Assembly: GCF_002896965.1 (NCBI RefSeq)
Contig: NZ_LYMM01000002.1
Coordinates: 1-64,000 of the forward strand
DNA: 64,000 nt
Direction: 5' to 3'
DNA from: Novosphingobium guangzhouense
Lineage (GTDB): Bacteria; Pseudomonadota; Alphaproteobacteria; Sphingomonadales; Sphingomonadaceae
Under the pieces are notes generated by a model. The model did no database searches. It had not been told where the DNA came from and was given only the letters and a program-made list of their open reading frames with translations. This document shows positions 51,857-60,497 of this stretch, piece by piece; within the stretch, counting starts at the first letter, position 1; every line of letters starts with the position of its first letter. The position numbers were made by a program, and so were the translations under genes.

Positions 51857-53626
51857 TCAGAACAGCGCTTCGTCCAGGGCCATGACGGTGGCAGGCCCTG
51901 CTGCGATCCGTGCGGCGTGCAGGGCGGCGCGGGGCAGGACGTATGCGGCATAATACCCGGCAAGCGCCTTGTAAGTGTCTTGAAGGCGGGCATCTTCCAG
52001 CGCCGGGGCGGCCTTCAGGATGCGCACCCACATCCAGCCCAGCGAAACCAGCGCGAAGAGATTGAGGTATTCGGTTGCTGCGGCGCCAAGGGCATCGGCC
52101 TCTCCGGCAGCGGCCGCCACGGTGTCGCTGGCTTCTTCCAGCATGGTCAGCGCGCGGCGCATGGCGATTACCAGTTCGTGCCCGGCCAGTTCGCCATCGG
52201 CGCGGTCGAGGTCGACGGTGATGGCTGCAAGGTAGCTGCGCAGCGGCGCGCCGCCGTCCAGCGTGACCTTGCGGGAAACAAGGTCCATCGCCTGCACGCC
52301 GTTGGTGCCCTCATAGATCTGCGTGATGCGGGCATCGCGGACGAACTGCTCCATCCCGGCTTCGTGGATATAGCCATGGCCGCCGAATACCTGCTGCGCC
52401 TGCACGGTCGTCTCGAAGCCGAAATCGGTGAAGGCGGCCTTGATCACCGGGGTCAGCAGGGCAACGTCCGCGGCGGCGGCTGCACGCACTTGTGCATCGG
52501 GGTGGTGATCCGAAACGTCCATGCGGATCGCGGTCCACGCCGCCAGCGCGCGCGCGGGCTCTACGAAGGCGCGGCAGGACAGCAGCATTTTGCGCACATC
52601 GGCATGGGCGATGATCGGCACGGTGCCGGGCCGTCCGTCCGAAGCGCGGCCCTGCAGGCGCTCGCGGGCGTAGGCGACGGCGTTCTGCGTGGCCGCATCG
52701 GCAAGGCCAAGGCCCTGAATGCCCACGAAAAGCCGTTCCGCATTCATCATCGTGAACATCGCGTTGAGCCCGCGTCCTGCTTCGCCCACCAGCCAGCCGG
52801 TGGCCCCATCGTAGTTCATGACGCAAGTGGGCTGGGCGTGGATGCCCATCTTGTGCTCAAGCGCGCCCACCGACATCGCGTTGCGTTCGTCGAAGGCGCC
52901 GGCCGCACCGGGCAGGAACTTGGGGACAAGGAACAGGCTGATCCCCTTCACACCCGCCGGGGCATCGGGCAGGCGGGCCAGGACGAGGTGGACGATGTTG
53001 TTGCCGAAATCCTGATCGCCCGAAGAGATGAAGATCTTCGTTCCCGTGACGGCATAGCTGCCGTCCTCGCGCGGTTCCGCACGGGTGCGCAGCAGGCCAA
53101 GGTCGGTGCCGGCCGAAGCCTCGGTCAGCGCCATGGCGCCGCACCATTCGCCGGTGACCAGCTTGCCCAGATACGTCGCCTTGAGATCGTTCGACCCATG
53201 CGCGGCCAGCGCCTCTGCCGCGCCGCGCGTAAGGCCGGGGAACAGGCCGAAGGACAGGTTGGCGGCGGAGACCATCTCGTCCAGCATGATCTGCACGGTG
53301 CGCGGCAGGCCCTGGCCGCCATATTCGGGGTCACCCGCAAGGCCCGGCCAGCCCGCCTCGACGAATTCGGCATAGGCATCGGCAAAGCCGGGGGCGGTCA
53401 CCACCTGTCCGTCCACGAGTTGGGTGCCTGCCGCATCGCCGGGCAGATTCAGGGGAGCAAGGCGCTCTGCGCACATGCGTCCGGCCATCGTGAGGACTTC
53501 GGCCGCCAATTCGCTGGTCACTTCCTCCAGCCCCGGCAGCGCAGCCATCTGCGCATCGAAATCGAGCACATGCTCCAGCAGGAAGCGCATCGTCGCGACT
53601 GGGGGCTGATAGGTAGAGGGCATCAT
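51857..53626 (-). CDS. acyl-CoA dehydrogenase (FadE/DmdC-like, long type)
   Basis: A 589-residue FAD-dependent dehydrogenase for the first step of beta-oxidation. Landmarks: GDPEYGGQGLP, MALTEASAGTDLG, TGTKIFISSGDQD, GIHAQPTCVMNYDGATGWLVGE, VFGGHGYIHEAGMEQ and the catalytic-base segment QIYEGTNGVQAMDL, plus the extra C-terminal domain of the 590-600-residue type. GGAG precedes a double ATG (53626 or 53623). It is divergent from a TetR gene and is paralogous to the truncated gene at 62930. Chain-length preference unknown. Confidence 0.9.
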   Translation of the reverse strand: MMPSTYQPPVATMRFLLEHVLDFDAQMAALPGLEEVTSELAAEVLTMAGRMCAERLAPLNLPGDAAGTQLVDGQVVTAPGFADAYAEFVEAGWPGLAGDPEYGGQGLPRTVQIMLDEMVSAANLSFGLFPGLTRGAAEALAAHGSNDLKATYLGKLVTGEWCGAMALTEASAGTDLGLLRTRAEPREDGSYAVTGTKIFISSGDQDFGNNIVHLVLARLPDAPAGVKGISLFLVPKFLPGAAGAFDERNAMSVGALEHKMGIHAQPTCVMNYDGATGWLVGEAGRGLNAMFTMMNAERLFVGIQGLGLADAATQNAVAYARERLQGRASDGRPGTVPIIAHADVRKMLLSCRAFVEPARALAAWTAIRMDVSDHHPDAQVRAAAAADVALLTPVIKAAFTDFGFETTVQAQQVFGGHGYIHEAGMEQFVRDARITQIYEGTNGVQAMDLVSRKVTLDGGAPLRSYLAAITVDLDRADGELAGHELVIAMRRALTMLEEASDTVAAAAGEADALGAAATEYLNLFALVSLGWMWVRILKAAPALEDARLQDTYKALAGYYAAYVLPRAALHAARIAAGPATVMALDEALF

Positions 53627-53676
53627 GGTCTCCGCAGGTCTTGCGCGCTTGCGCGTCTTGATGCGTCAATGTACCA

Positions 53677-53686
53677 AACGATCGTT
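53677..53686. promoter_or_regulatory. candidate TetR operator
   Basis: AACGATCGTT is a perfect 10-base palindrome inside ACCAAACGATCGTTACAA, in the gap between the divergent acyl-CoA dehydrogenase and TetR genes. Position and shape suit a TetR-family fatty-acid regulator site; not tested. Confidence 0.55.
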
Positions 53687-53759
53687 ACAATCAAGCCGGG
53701 GGTGTCATGGTCCGTCAAATCCCTTGCCGATCTGCGCGCATGGCGGCATCGCGGCACCG

Positions 53760-54335
53760 ATGACCGCCATACCCCCCACCAAGCCCAACCCCACGCGCGA
53801 GGACGAGGTTCTGGCCGCTGCCGCAGCGCTCTTTGCCGAGCGCGGCTATGCTGCCACCAGCATCCGTGACATCGGGGAGCGGGTAGGGCTGTTGGGCGGG
53901 TCGCTCTACCACTACATCAAGAGCAAGGACGCGCTCTTCGTGCGGCTCCACGATGCGGCGCTGCAGGGTGCGGAAGACCGCATACGCGCGGCTATTGAGG
54001 GCGTCGACAATCCGGCAAGGCGGCTTGCCATGGCCTGCCGGGTGCTGCTGGCGATCCAGCTTGATCCTGAGTCACTGACGATGCCGCTGATGAACGATCT
54101 GCGCGCGGTGCCCGAGGGCGTCCGCGCGCAGCTTATCCAGCGGCGTGATGCGTTCGAACGGCTGTTCTCGCAGCTGGTGGACGCTCTGCCGCCGCATCCC
54201 GGCCGTGATCCGGCGATCTACCGCATCCTGCTGCTTACCACGCTCAATTCAGCGGGTGCATGGTATCGGCCGGGGCGCCTTGGGGTGGAGGCAATCGCCG
54301 ACCAGATACTTGCCCTTTACGGGATAGACGGCTGA
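53760..54335 (+). CDS. TetR-family transcriptional regulator
   Basis: A 191-residue repressor with N-terminal helix-turn-helix LAAAAALFAERGYAATSIRDIGERVGLLGGSLYHYIKSKDALF and an all-helical ligand domain. Start 53760 removes a long non-conserved extension that reads back into the dehydrogenase promoter. Divergent from the acyl-CoA dehydrogenase gene, with a palindrome between; probably represses that gene and itself until an acyl-CoA binds. Confidence 0.87.
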   Translation: MTAIPPTKPNPTREDEVLAAAAALFAERGYAATSIRDIGERVGLLGGSLYHYIKSKDALFVRLHDAALQGAEDRIRAAIEGVDNPARRLAMACRVLLAIQLDPESLTMPLMNDLRAVPEGVRAQLIQRRDAFERLFSQLVDALPPHPGRDPAIYRILLLTTLNSAGAWYRPGRLGVEAIADQILALYGIDG

Positions 54336-54354
54336 ACTTCGGCCCGTAAACCGA

Positions 54355-55224
54355 TTACGGTTTCGGCACGCTGCGACAAAGCCCTTCCTGCGCGACACTG
54401 GCCACCAGCGTCCCGGCGCGGTCGTAGATGGCCCCGCGCGCGAAGCCCCGGGCATGACCCGCCCAGGGGCTGTCCATCGTGTAGAGCAGCCAGTCCTCCA
54501 CGGGCGGGGTGGAATGGAACCACACAGCATGATCGAGGCTGGCAACCTGCAGGTCAGGCGTGAAGAAGGTCTTCGCGTGAGGAAGCACGGCGGTGGAAAC
54601 CAGCGCGAAGTCGCTGGCATAGGCCAGCACCACGCGTTTGAGCACGTTGTCAGCTTCCATCGGTGCGGCCAGCCGGAACCACAGGAACTGGCGCGGCGTG
54701 TCGCCTGCTTGCGTGGCCGGAGGTCCGGGGCGCACATCGAATGCGGCCAGCCGCTCCAGCATCGCCTGCGGGAATTTCTGGCCCGCCGCCGCCAGCGCAT
54801 CGACCAGCGAGGGGCATTGTTCGGGCGAGGGAACCTGCGGCACGGCGGCAGCGTGAGCGAAGCCGCTTTCCTGCCGGTGAAACGAGGCGGCAAGGTTGAG
54901 GATCGGTTTTCCGCCCTGCATCGCAACGACGCGGCGGTTGGCGAAACTGCCGCCATCGAAATCGCGCAGTACACGGTAGATGATGGGCCGGGTCGTATCT
55001 CCGGCTCGAAGGAAATAGGCATGAAGCGAATGCGCCTGCCGGTCGACTTCGCTGTCCTGCAATCCGCGTGCGGCGGCGGCCAGAGCCTGCGCCACGACCT
55101 GCCCGCCGAATACGCGGCCCGGCCCTTCGGCGGCGGCCGCGCCGCGAAACAGGTCCGTGTCGATCTCTTCCACTTCCAGAAGAGCCCGCAGTTCGGTGAC
55201 TGCTGCTGCTGCTGCGTCAATCAT
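54355..55224 (-). CDS. tesB: acyl-CoA thioesterase II (TesB)
   Basis: A 289-residue double-hotdog thioesterase hydrolysing acyl-CoA to free acid and CoA. Landmarks: FGGQVVAQALAAA, HSLHAYFLRAGD, ASLDHAVWFH (Asp), LYTMDSPWAG (Thr) and VASVAQEGL (Gln), matching the E. coli Asp-Thr-Gln triad. It overlaps the MerR gene by eight bases and is the last gene of the DUF2147-fadL-fadD-merR-tesB unit. Confidence 0.92.
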   Translation of the reverse strand: MIDAAAAAVTELRALLEVEEIDTDLFRGAAAAEGPGRVFGGQVVAQALAAAARGLQDSEVDRQAHSLHAYFLRAGDTTRPIIYRVLRDFDGGSFANRRVVAMQGGKPILNLAASFHRQESGFAHAAAVPQVPSPEQCPSLVDALAAAGQKFPQAMLERLAAFDVRPGPPATQAGDTPRQFLWFRLAAPMEADNVLKRVVLAYASDFALVSTAVLPHAKTFFTPDLQVASLDHAVWFHSTPPVEDWLLYTMDSPWAGHARGFARGAIYDRAGTLVASVAQEGLCRSVPKP

Positions 55225-55636
55225 CGACTGGTCTTATCGGTGAGCCATCAAGCCATGCAAGCGCCTGCCGCTCGATCGACACAAGTTCGTCCAGGGTCTG
55301 TTCGATCGCGTGCTTCTGCTTGCGCAGGTCGGTGATGCGCTCTGCCACTTTGTCCTTCAGCGCGCGGACCTGTTCATGGTGTTCGGGGTCGACGTCGTAG
55401 AGGTCGAGGAACTCCTTGATCTCGCGGATGCTGAAGCCCAGCCGCTTGCCGCGAAGGATAAGCTGCATCCGGCCGATTTCCCGGCGCGAATAGATGCGCA
55501 TGGTGCCGGACCTGTGCGGCGCGATCAGGCCCTTGTCTTCGTAGAAGCGCAAGGTGCGCATCGTAACGCCGAGCAGCGTGGCAGCTTCCTGGATGCCAAG
55601 CAGCTGAGGCGGTTCAGGGGCGGGTGCGGTGCTCAA
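55217..55636 (-). CDS. MerR-family transcriptional regulator
   Basis: A 139-residue regulator with a MerR winged helix (IQEAATLLGVTMRTLRFYEDKGLIAPHRSGTMRIYSRREI) and a C-terminal dimer helix; the metal-binding Cys of metal sensors are absent. The start is TTG at 55636, overlapping the fadD stop (TTGA), so it is translated as part of the fatty-acid operon. A regulator buried inside the unit suggests autoregulation of fatty-acid use. Confidence 0.85.
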   Translation of the reverse strand: MSTAPAPEPPQLLGIQEAATLLGVTMRTLRFYEDKGLIAPHRSGTMRIYSRREIGRMQLILRGKRLGFSIREIKEFLDLYDVDPEHHEQVRALKDKVAERITDLRKQKHAIEQTLDELVSIERQALAWLDGSPIRPVDD

Positions 55637-57351
55637 GCGGCAGTTCCGGCGGCGGTTCCGGCGGTCTGCACAGCGGCACGCTTTGCAGCCTCTTCAGCGA
55701 CCAGATCCTTCTTGGACAGCTTGCCGACCATCGTCTTGGGAAGCGAATCCCTGAATTCGATGGCGGCCGGCATCTCGATCTTGTTCAGCCGCTCCCGCAG
55801 GAACCCGAGCAACGTATCCTGATCCAACAGATCCCCCGCATGCAGCACCACGAACGCCTTGGGGGCCTGGCCGCGATAGGCGTCAGGAACGCCGATCACC
55901 ACTGCCTCTGCTACCATCGGATGCTCGTAAAGAGCTTCTTCGATGATGCGCGGATAGACGTTGTACCCCCCGCACAGGATCACGTCCTTGATCCTGTCTA
56001 CCAGGAACAGATAGCCGTCCTCGTCGAGATAGCCAATATCGCCGGTCCGCAGGGCGCCGTAGATGAAGGTCTTCTCCGTTTCGTCCGGTCGTCCCCAGTA
56101 GCCCTGCATGATCTGCGGGCCACGGGCGCAGACTTCGCCCTTTTCGCCCGGCGCGCAAAGGCGGGATGCATCGTTGGGATCGCGGATTTCGAGCGCAGTG
56201 CCGGGAAAGGCCGGGCCGCAGGAGTTGTCCTTGACCAGACCTTCAAGGGGATTGCAGGCGATGATCGGGCTGGCTTCGGACAGGCCGTAGCCTTCGACCA
56301 CGTTCACGCCGGTCTTCTCTTCGAATTCGCGGCGGACTTCCAGTGGCAGCGGTGCGCCGCCCGAAATGCAGACGCGCACGTTATCGAACTCGCCATGCAA
56401 TTGCTGGCCGTTGAGCGCGGTGTAGAGCGTGGGCACCCCGAAGAACTGTGTCGGCTTCGTGCGTTTGGCAGTGGCAAGGAAGGACTTCATCTCGAAGCGC
56501 GGAAGCAGGATCATTTCCGCCGCCGTATCGACCGAATAGTTCAGCACCGTAGTCAGCGCGAAGACATGGAACAGCGGCAGGACGCCCAGCGTGCGTTCCT
56601 GATGTTCCGGCATGTGGCCGACATGGGCGATCATCTGCGCCGAATTGGCGGCAAGGTTCGCATGGCTCAGCATAGCGCCCTTGGGCACGCCGGTGGTGCC
56701 GCCGGTGTACTGCAGCACGGCAAGGTCGTTGGGGTGGCGCTCGACCAGGTCGGGCTCCGCATCGCGGGCGATCAGGTTGGCCCAGCGGGCATAACGCAGA
56801 TCGTGCGGTTCGTGGGCGATGTCATGCCGTTTGAACAGCAGGAAGGCGCGCCGCTTCATCGCGGGCAGGGCATCGGCAAAGGGGCAGACGACCACGCGCT
56901 TGAGGCAGGTCTTGCCGACCAGCGGCTCCAGCTTGGGCAGGCACAGGGCAAGGTCGGTGGCGATCATCACCTCGCAGCCGGAATCGGTGACCTGATGCGC
57001 CATCTCGCGCTCGGTGTAGAGCGGGTTGAAGTTCACCACGACCGCGCCGATCCGCAGCACCGCGAAGTAAGCGACTACGTAGTAGGGCGTATTGGGCAGA
57101 CACAGACCGACGCGGGTGCCCTTGGTCACGCCAAGATCCTGCAGGCCACGGGCGGCGCGCTTCGCAAGCGCGCCGATTTCCGCGTAAGTCCACTTGCGGC
57201 CCATGAAATCGACCGCCGGCCAGGCTCCATGCGCGTCAACCGCATGGTCCAGCAGATCGGTCAGAAGACGCGGCGCGATCGGCGGCATCTCGTCCGTCGT
57301 GACAGTTCCAGTGGCGGGAGCGACCCCGCCGATCGTCGCCGCTTCGGTCAT
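55633..57351 (-). CDS. fadD: long-chain acyl-CoA synthetase (FadD type)
   Basis: A 572-residue AMP-forming ligase activating fatty acids with ATP and CoA. Landmarks: P-loop YTGGTTGVPKGAMLSH, GYGLSEASP, YGALRTGDIGYLDEDGYLFLVDRIKD and the C-terminal Lys in MVGKLSKKDL. The ATG overlaps the fadL stop by one base (TAATG), so uptake and activation are coupled. The C-terminal Ala/Thr-rich tail is not conserved. Confidence 0.93.
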   Translation of the reverse strand: MTEAATIGGVAPATGTVTTDEMPPIAPRLLTDLLDHAVDAHGAWPAVDFMGRKWTYAEIGALAKRAARGLQDLGVTKGTRVGLCLPNTPYYVVAYFAVLRIGAVVVNFNPLYTEREMAHQVTDSGCEVMIATDLALCLPKLEPLVGKTCLKRVVVCPFADALPAMKRRAFLLFKRHDIAHEPHDLRYARWANLIARDAEPDLVERHPNDLAVLQYTGGTTGVPKGAMLSHANLAANSAQMIAHVGHMPEHQERTLGVLPLFHVFALTTVLNYSVDTAAEMILLPRFEMKSFLATAKRTKPTQFFGVPTLYTALNGQQLHGEFDNVRVCISGGAPLPLEVRREFEEKTGVNVVEGYGLSEASPIIACNPLEGLVKDNSCGPAFPGTALEIRDPNDASRLCAPGEKGEVCARGPQIMQGYWGRPDETEKTFIYGALRTGDIGYLDEDGYLFLVDRIKDVILCGGYNVYPRIIEEALYEHPMVAEAVVIGVPDAYRGQAPKAFVVLHAGDLLDQDTLLGFLRERLNKIEMPAAIEFRDSLPKTMVGKLSKKDLVAEEAAKRAAVQTAGTAAGTAA

Positions 57352-58649
57352 TAGAAGTGCATCCTTGCGCCAAGGGAGAAGACAAGTGCGGAAGCGTCCG
57401 TCAGGGAGCCATCCGTTATGATCGGCGTCTGTGCCGCGGTGCCGGCATAGGCCGCGGTGATGCGGTCGATGGGGGCATCCTTGAAGAAGATGTAGGACGC
57501 GGCGGCATCGATCGTGAACGCCGGGCTTGGCGAATAGCTGGTGCCTGCCGAAACGTTCCAACGGTTGCTGTCAGGTACGCGGGCGTCGCGGTCACCGTTA
57601 CGCGTCGGCGTGATGCCGCGCTGGACGCCGGTGCGCAGGGTCCACTGCGGGTTCACTTCGTAATCGGCGCCGATCGCCCAGGTCCAGCTGTTGCGGTAGT
57701 TTTCGGGGATCGACTGGTTGAGGGGGGCGCCAAGATCGATCGAATCGAACTCGCTCCAGCCCATGCGCACGACCTGCGCGTTCAGCGTCAGGCTCTTGCT
57801 CAGCTTCGCGCGGGCGCTGCCGATCACCATCCATGGCGTGCTGAATTCCGCCGTCGCGTCGATCGAACCGTTGTTCGCCGCCAGCGGAGCCTGCAGACCT
57901 TCGATGGTCACGGTGCCGTCCAGCTTGTGCTTGACCGAGGACTTGTAGGCGAGGCCGAGCGAGACGGGGCCATCGTGGAACTGCATGCCAGCCGACCAGC
58001 CCACATCCCAGCCTTTGCCCTTCAGCGTCTGGTGTCCGTCTGCCAGCAGCGGGGAAACGTTGGGCAGGTAGTTGCCCAGCGTTGCATCCACGTATTCGAT
58101 GTTGGCGGCCGCGCCGATGTAGAGGCCCTTGGCAACCTCGACCGCGACGGAGGGCTGGATATCATATGTGCGCAGCTTGGTCTTGTCCGCGCTGTAGCGC
58201 GCCCAGCTGTCTTCTTCGTAATTGGTGGTGAACGAATAGGGCGCGGTCAGGGACAGGCCCACCGCGACGCGGCCAAAGCCGTAGGCGATGGCACCGGAGG
58301 GGAGATAGCCGTTGTCGATCGGGTTCTTCGAGACCCCGTTGCCGCCGACGGGAGCCGCTGCCTGCCCGGGCCGCACGATCACGGTGCCGTTGTCCACGAC
58401 CTTGCCGCGCGGCAGGATGGCGCTGGCGCGCACGGCGGCTTCACCGCCCTGCATGCCCGCGATCGAGGCCGGGTTCCACCACAGGGAATCGACGCCGGTG
58501 TCGGCCGCTTCGCCAGAGAAGGCGCGGCCCTGTCCGCGTACGGACTGCTCCTGAAGATAGAACGCCTGCGCGCTTGCCGATCCACTCCACGCGATGGCGA
58601 CGACGCCCGCCGCGCTCGCAAGAAGGATGCGGTTGTACTTGGTATGCAT
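57351..58649 (-). CDS. fadL: outer-membrane long-chain fatty acid transporter (FadL/OmpP1)
   Basis: A 432-residue outer-membrane barrel importing long-chain fatty acids. Signal peptide (about 1-28, ending SASA), the FadL hatch-like N-terminus AFYLQEQSVRGQGRAFSGEAAD followed by SLWWNPASIAGM, alternating strands and terminal RMHF. GGGAGAG lies seven bases before the ATG. It follows the DUF2147 gene by 53 bases and precedes fadD. Confidence 0.92.
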   Translation of the reverse strand: MHTKYNRILLASAAGVVAIAWSGSASAQAFYLQEQSVRGQGRAFSGEAADTGVDSLWWNPASIAGMQGGEAAVRASAILPRGKVVDNGTVIVRPGQAAAPVGGNGVSKNPIDNGYLPSGAIAYGFGRVAVGLSLTAPYSFTTNYEEDSWARYSADKTKLRTYDIQPSVAVEVAKGLYIGAAANIEYVDATLGNYLPNVSPLLADGHQTLKGKGWDVGWSAGMQFHDGPVSLGLAYKSSVKHKLDGTVTIEGLQAPLAANNGSIDATAEFSTPWMVIGSARAKLSKSLTLNAQVVRMGWSEFDSIDLGAPLNQSIPENYRNSWTWAIGADYEVNPQWTLRTGVQRGITPTRNGDRDARVPDSNRWNVSAGTSYSPSPAFTIDAAASYIFFKDAPIDRITAAYAGTAAQTPIITDGSLTDASALVFSLGARMHF

Positions 58650-58702
58650 TCCGTACTCTCCCTAGGTAATTGCTTTTGGCAGGTATTTAACTGCCGCGCG
58701 GC

Positions 58703-59140
58703 TTACTTGATCCGCGTCCATGTCTGCGTTTTGCACAGCGGCCAGACGATGCAGCCCTTGAGCTTGAGGGTGTCCGCACCGGCGGGCGTGATCGTCGCTT
58801 TGTAAGTGCCGCCGTCTTCGGGGTTGTAGATCGACCCGCCCGACCAGGCATTGCCGTCCTGCTTGAACCCGCCCAGGATCTGCAGTCCCTTGAGGCGGCG
58901 GTCGCGCTTGGCGGCGTCCTTGTTGTTGACGTCCTTCAGGTCGGGGTTCTTCAGGATGTTCTCCGAAGAGATCAGCTTGCCGCAGATCGACCCGCCGCAG
59001 CGTTCGATTTCGATGACACCGTGCTTGGCCGGTGTGCGCCACGAGCCAACCAGCGATCCCGCATCGGCCGCCAGCGCCGGCGATGCCGCAGCGATGAGCG
59101 CGGAACCCAATCCCAGCGTGGTAAGTTTAACGAAGTGCAT
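58703..59140 (-). CDS. exported DUF2147 protein
   Basis: A 145-residue exported protein: signal peptide (about 1-25, ending PALA), then a DUF2147 fold of lipocalin-like strands (VGSWRTPAKHGVIEIERCGGSICGKL, GGSIYNPEDGGTYKATITPAG, LKGCIVWPLCKTQTW). Four Cys suggest two disulfides. The start at 59140 has GGAGAGG at good spacing. It leads the fadL-fadD unit; a role in lipid binding is conceivable but unproven. Confidence 0.85.
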   Translation of the reverse strand: MHFVKLTTLGLGSALIAAASPALAADAGSLVGSWRTPAKHGVIEIERCGGSICGKLISSENILKNPDLKDVNNKDAAKRDRRLKGLQILGGFKQDGNAWSGGSIYNPEDGGTYKATITPAGADTLKLKGCIVWPLCKTQTWTRIK

Positions 59141-59360
59141 GTGCGACCTCTCCATCTCTCTCGCCCGGATTTCTTTGCTGGAACCGCGCCCCTGACTTCG
59201 CAGGTGACAGGCGATCCCGAACCGGATGGACTCGGCATATCCGAAAATTCTCTTGACGTATAGGGAAAGATTCGCACCTTTAGGGAAGACGTTCGGGAGA
59301 ACGAGGATCGCTTAGGATTCGGCACTCAAGCCGGCCGGGTCCACCCATGGAGAGGAATAG

Positions 59361-60497
59361 ATGCAAAGCGTCGTGATCGCGGGATATGCCCGTTCGCCGT
59401 TTCACCTTGCAAACAAGGGCGCGCTCGCCCGTGTCCGCCCTGATGACCTTGCCGCGCAAGTCATCCGCGGGCTGATTTCAAAGACCGGGGTGGAGCCTTC
59501 GGATATCGAGGATATCATCGTCGGCTGTGCCTTCCCGGAAGGGGAGCAGGGGCTCAACGTGGCGCGCCTGATCGGGCTGCTGGCGGATCTGCCGATCTCG
59601 GTAGGCGGCATGACCGTGAACCGCTTCTGTGGTTCGTCGATGAGCGCGATCCATACCGCGATGGGCCAGATCGCCATCGGCGCGGGCGAGGTATTCGTCT
59701 GCGCGGGCGTCGAATCGATGAGCCGGGTGCCGATGATGGGCTTCAACCCGCTGCCCAACCCGGCACTGGCGAAGAAAAGCGCCGCCTACATGGGCATGGG
59801 CGAAACGGCGGAAAACGTCGCCACCAAGTACCAGATCGCGCGGGCAGAGCAGGAAGCTCTGGCCGTTTCCAGCCAGCACAAGGCCGCTGCGGCGCGCGAT
59901 GCGGGCAAGCTGGTTGACGAAATCGTGCCGATCGAAACCAAGGGCGGCACCGTCAGCGAAGACGGCACCATCCGTGGCGAGACCACGGCAGAAGGGCTTG
60001 CTGGTCTCAAGCCCGCATTCGACGCCAACGGTTCGGTAACGGCGGGAACTTCCTCGCCGCTGACAGATGGCGCCAGCGCGGTGCTGGTTACTACGGAAGA
60101 ATACGCCCGCGCGCATGGCCTGCCGATCCTTGCCCGGATCAAGGCGGTGGCGATTTCCGGCTGCGCGCCCGAAACGATGGGCCTTGGGCCGATCCTGTCC
60201 AGCCAGAAGGCGCTTGAGCGCGCGGGCATTTCCGCCGGTGATCTCGACGTGGTGGAACTGAATGAAGCCTTCGCATCTCAGGCACTTGCCTGCATCAAGG
60301 ACCTTGGCCTGGATACGGCGAAGGTGAACATCGACGGCGGCGCCATCGCCATCGGGCACCCGCTTGGTGCAACCGGTGCGCGCATCGTTGGCAAGGCGGC
60401 GTCGCTGCTCAAGCGCGAAGGCGGCAAGTATGCGCTTGCCAGCCAGTGCATCGGCGGCGGGCAGGGTATCGCCACTGTTCTGGAGGCGGTGGAATGA
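59361..60497 (+). CDS. fadA: acetyl-CoA acyltransferase (thiolase)
   Basis: A 378-residue thiolase for the last step of beta-oxidation. Active-site Cys in NRFCGSSMSA (about 90), His in GHPLGATGARI and the second Cys in SQCIGGGQG. GGAGAGG precedes the ATG. Its stop overlaps the fadB start (ATGA), giving the usual fadAB pair. Divergent from the DUF2147 gene; the 205-base gap holds both promoters. Confidence 0.93.
   Translation: MQSVVIAGYARSPFHLANKGALARVRPDDLAAQVIRGLISKTGVEPSDIEDIIVGCAFPEGEQGLNVARLIGLLADLPISVGGMTVNRFCGSSMSAIHTAMGQIAIGAGEVFVCAGVESMSRVPMMGFNPLPNPALAKKSAAYMGMGETAENVATKYQIARAEQEALAVSSQHKAAAARDAGKLVDEIVPIETKGGTVSEDGTIRGETTAEGLAGLKPAFDANGSVTAGTSSPLTDGASAVLVTTEEYARAHGLPILARIKAVAISGCAPETMGLGPILSSQKALERAGISAGDLDVVELNEAFASQALACIKDLGLDTAKVNIDGGAIAIGHPLGATGARIVGKAASLLKREGGKYALASQCIGGGQGIATVLEAVE

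Noticed and set aside
51821..53869. 682-codon frame antisense to the acyl-CoA dehydrogenase
   Set aside because: Runs across the divergent promoter and TetR start and has no family features; the minus-strand dehydrogenase is certain.
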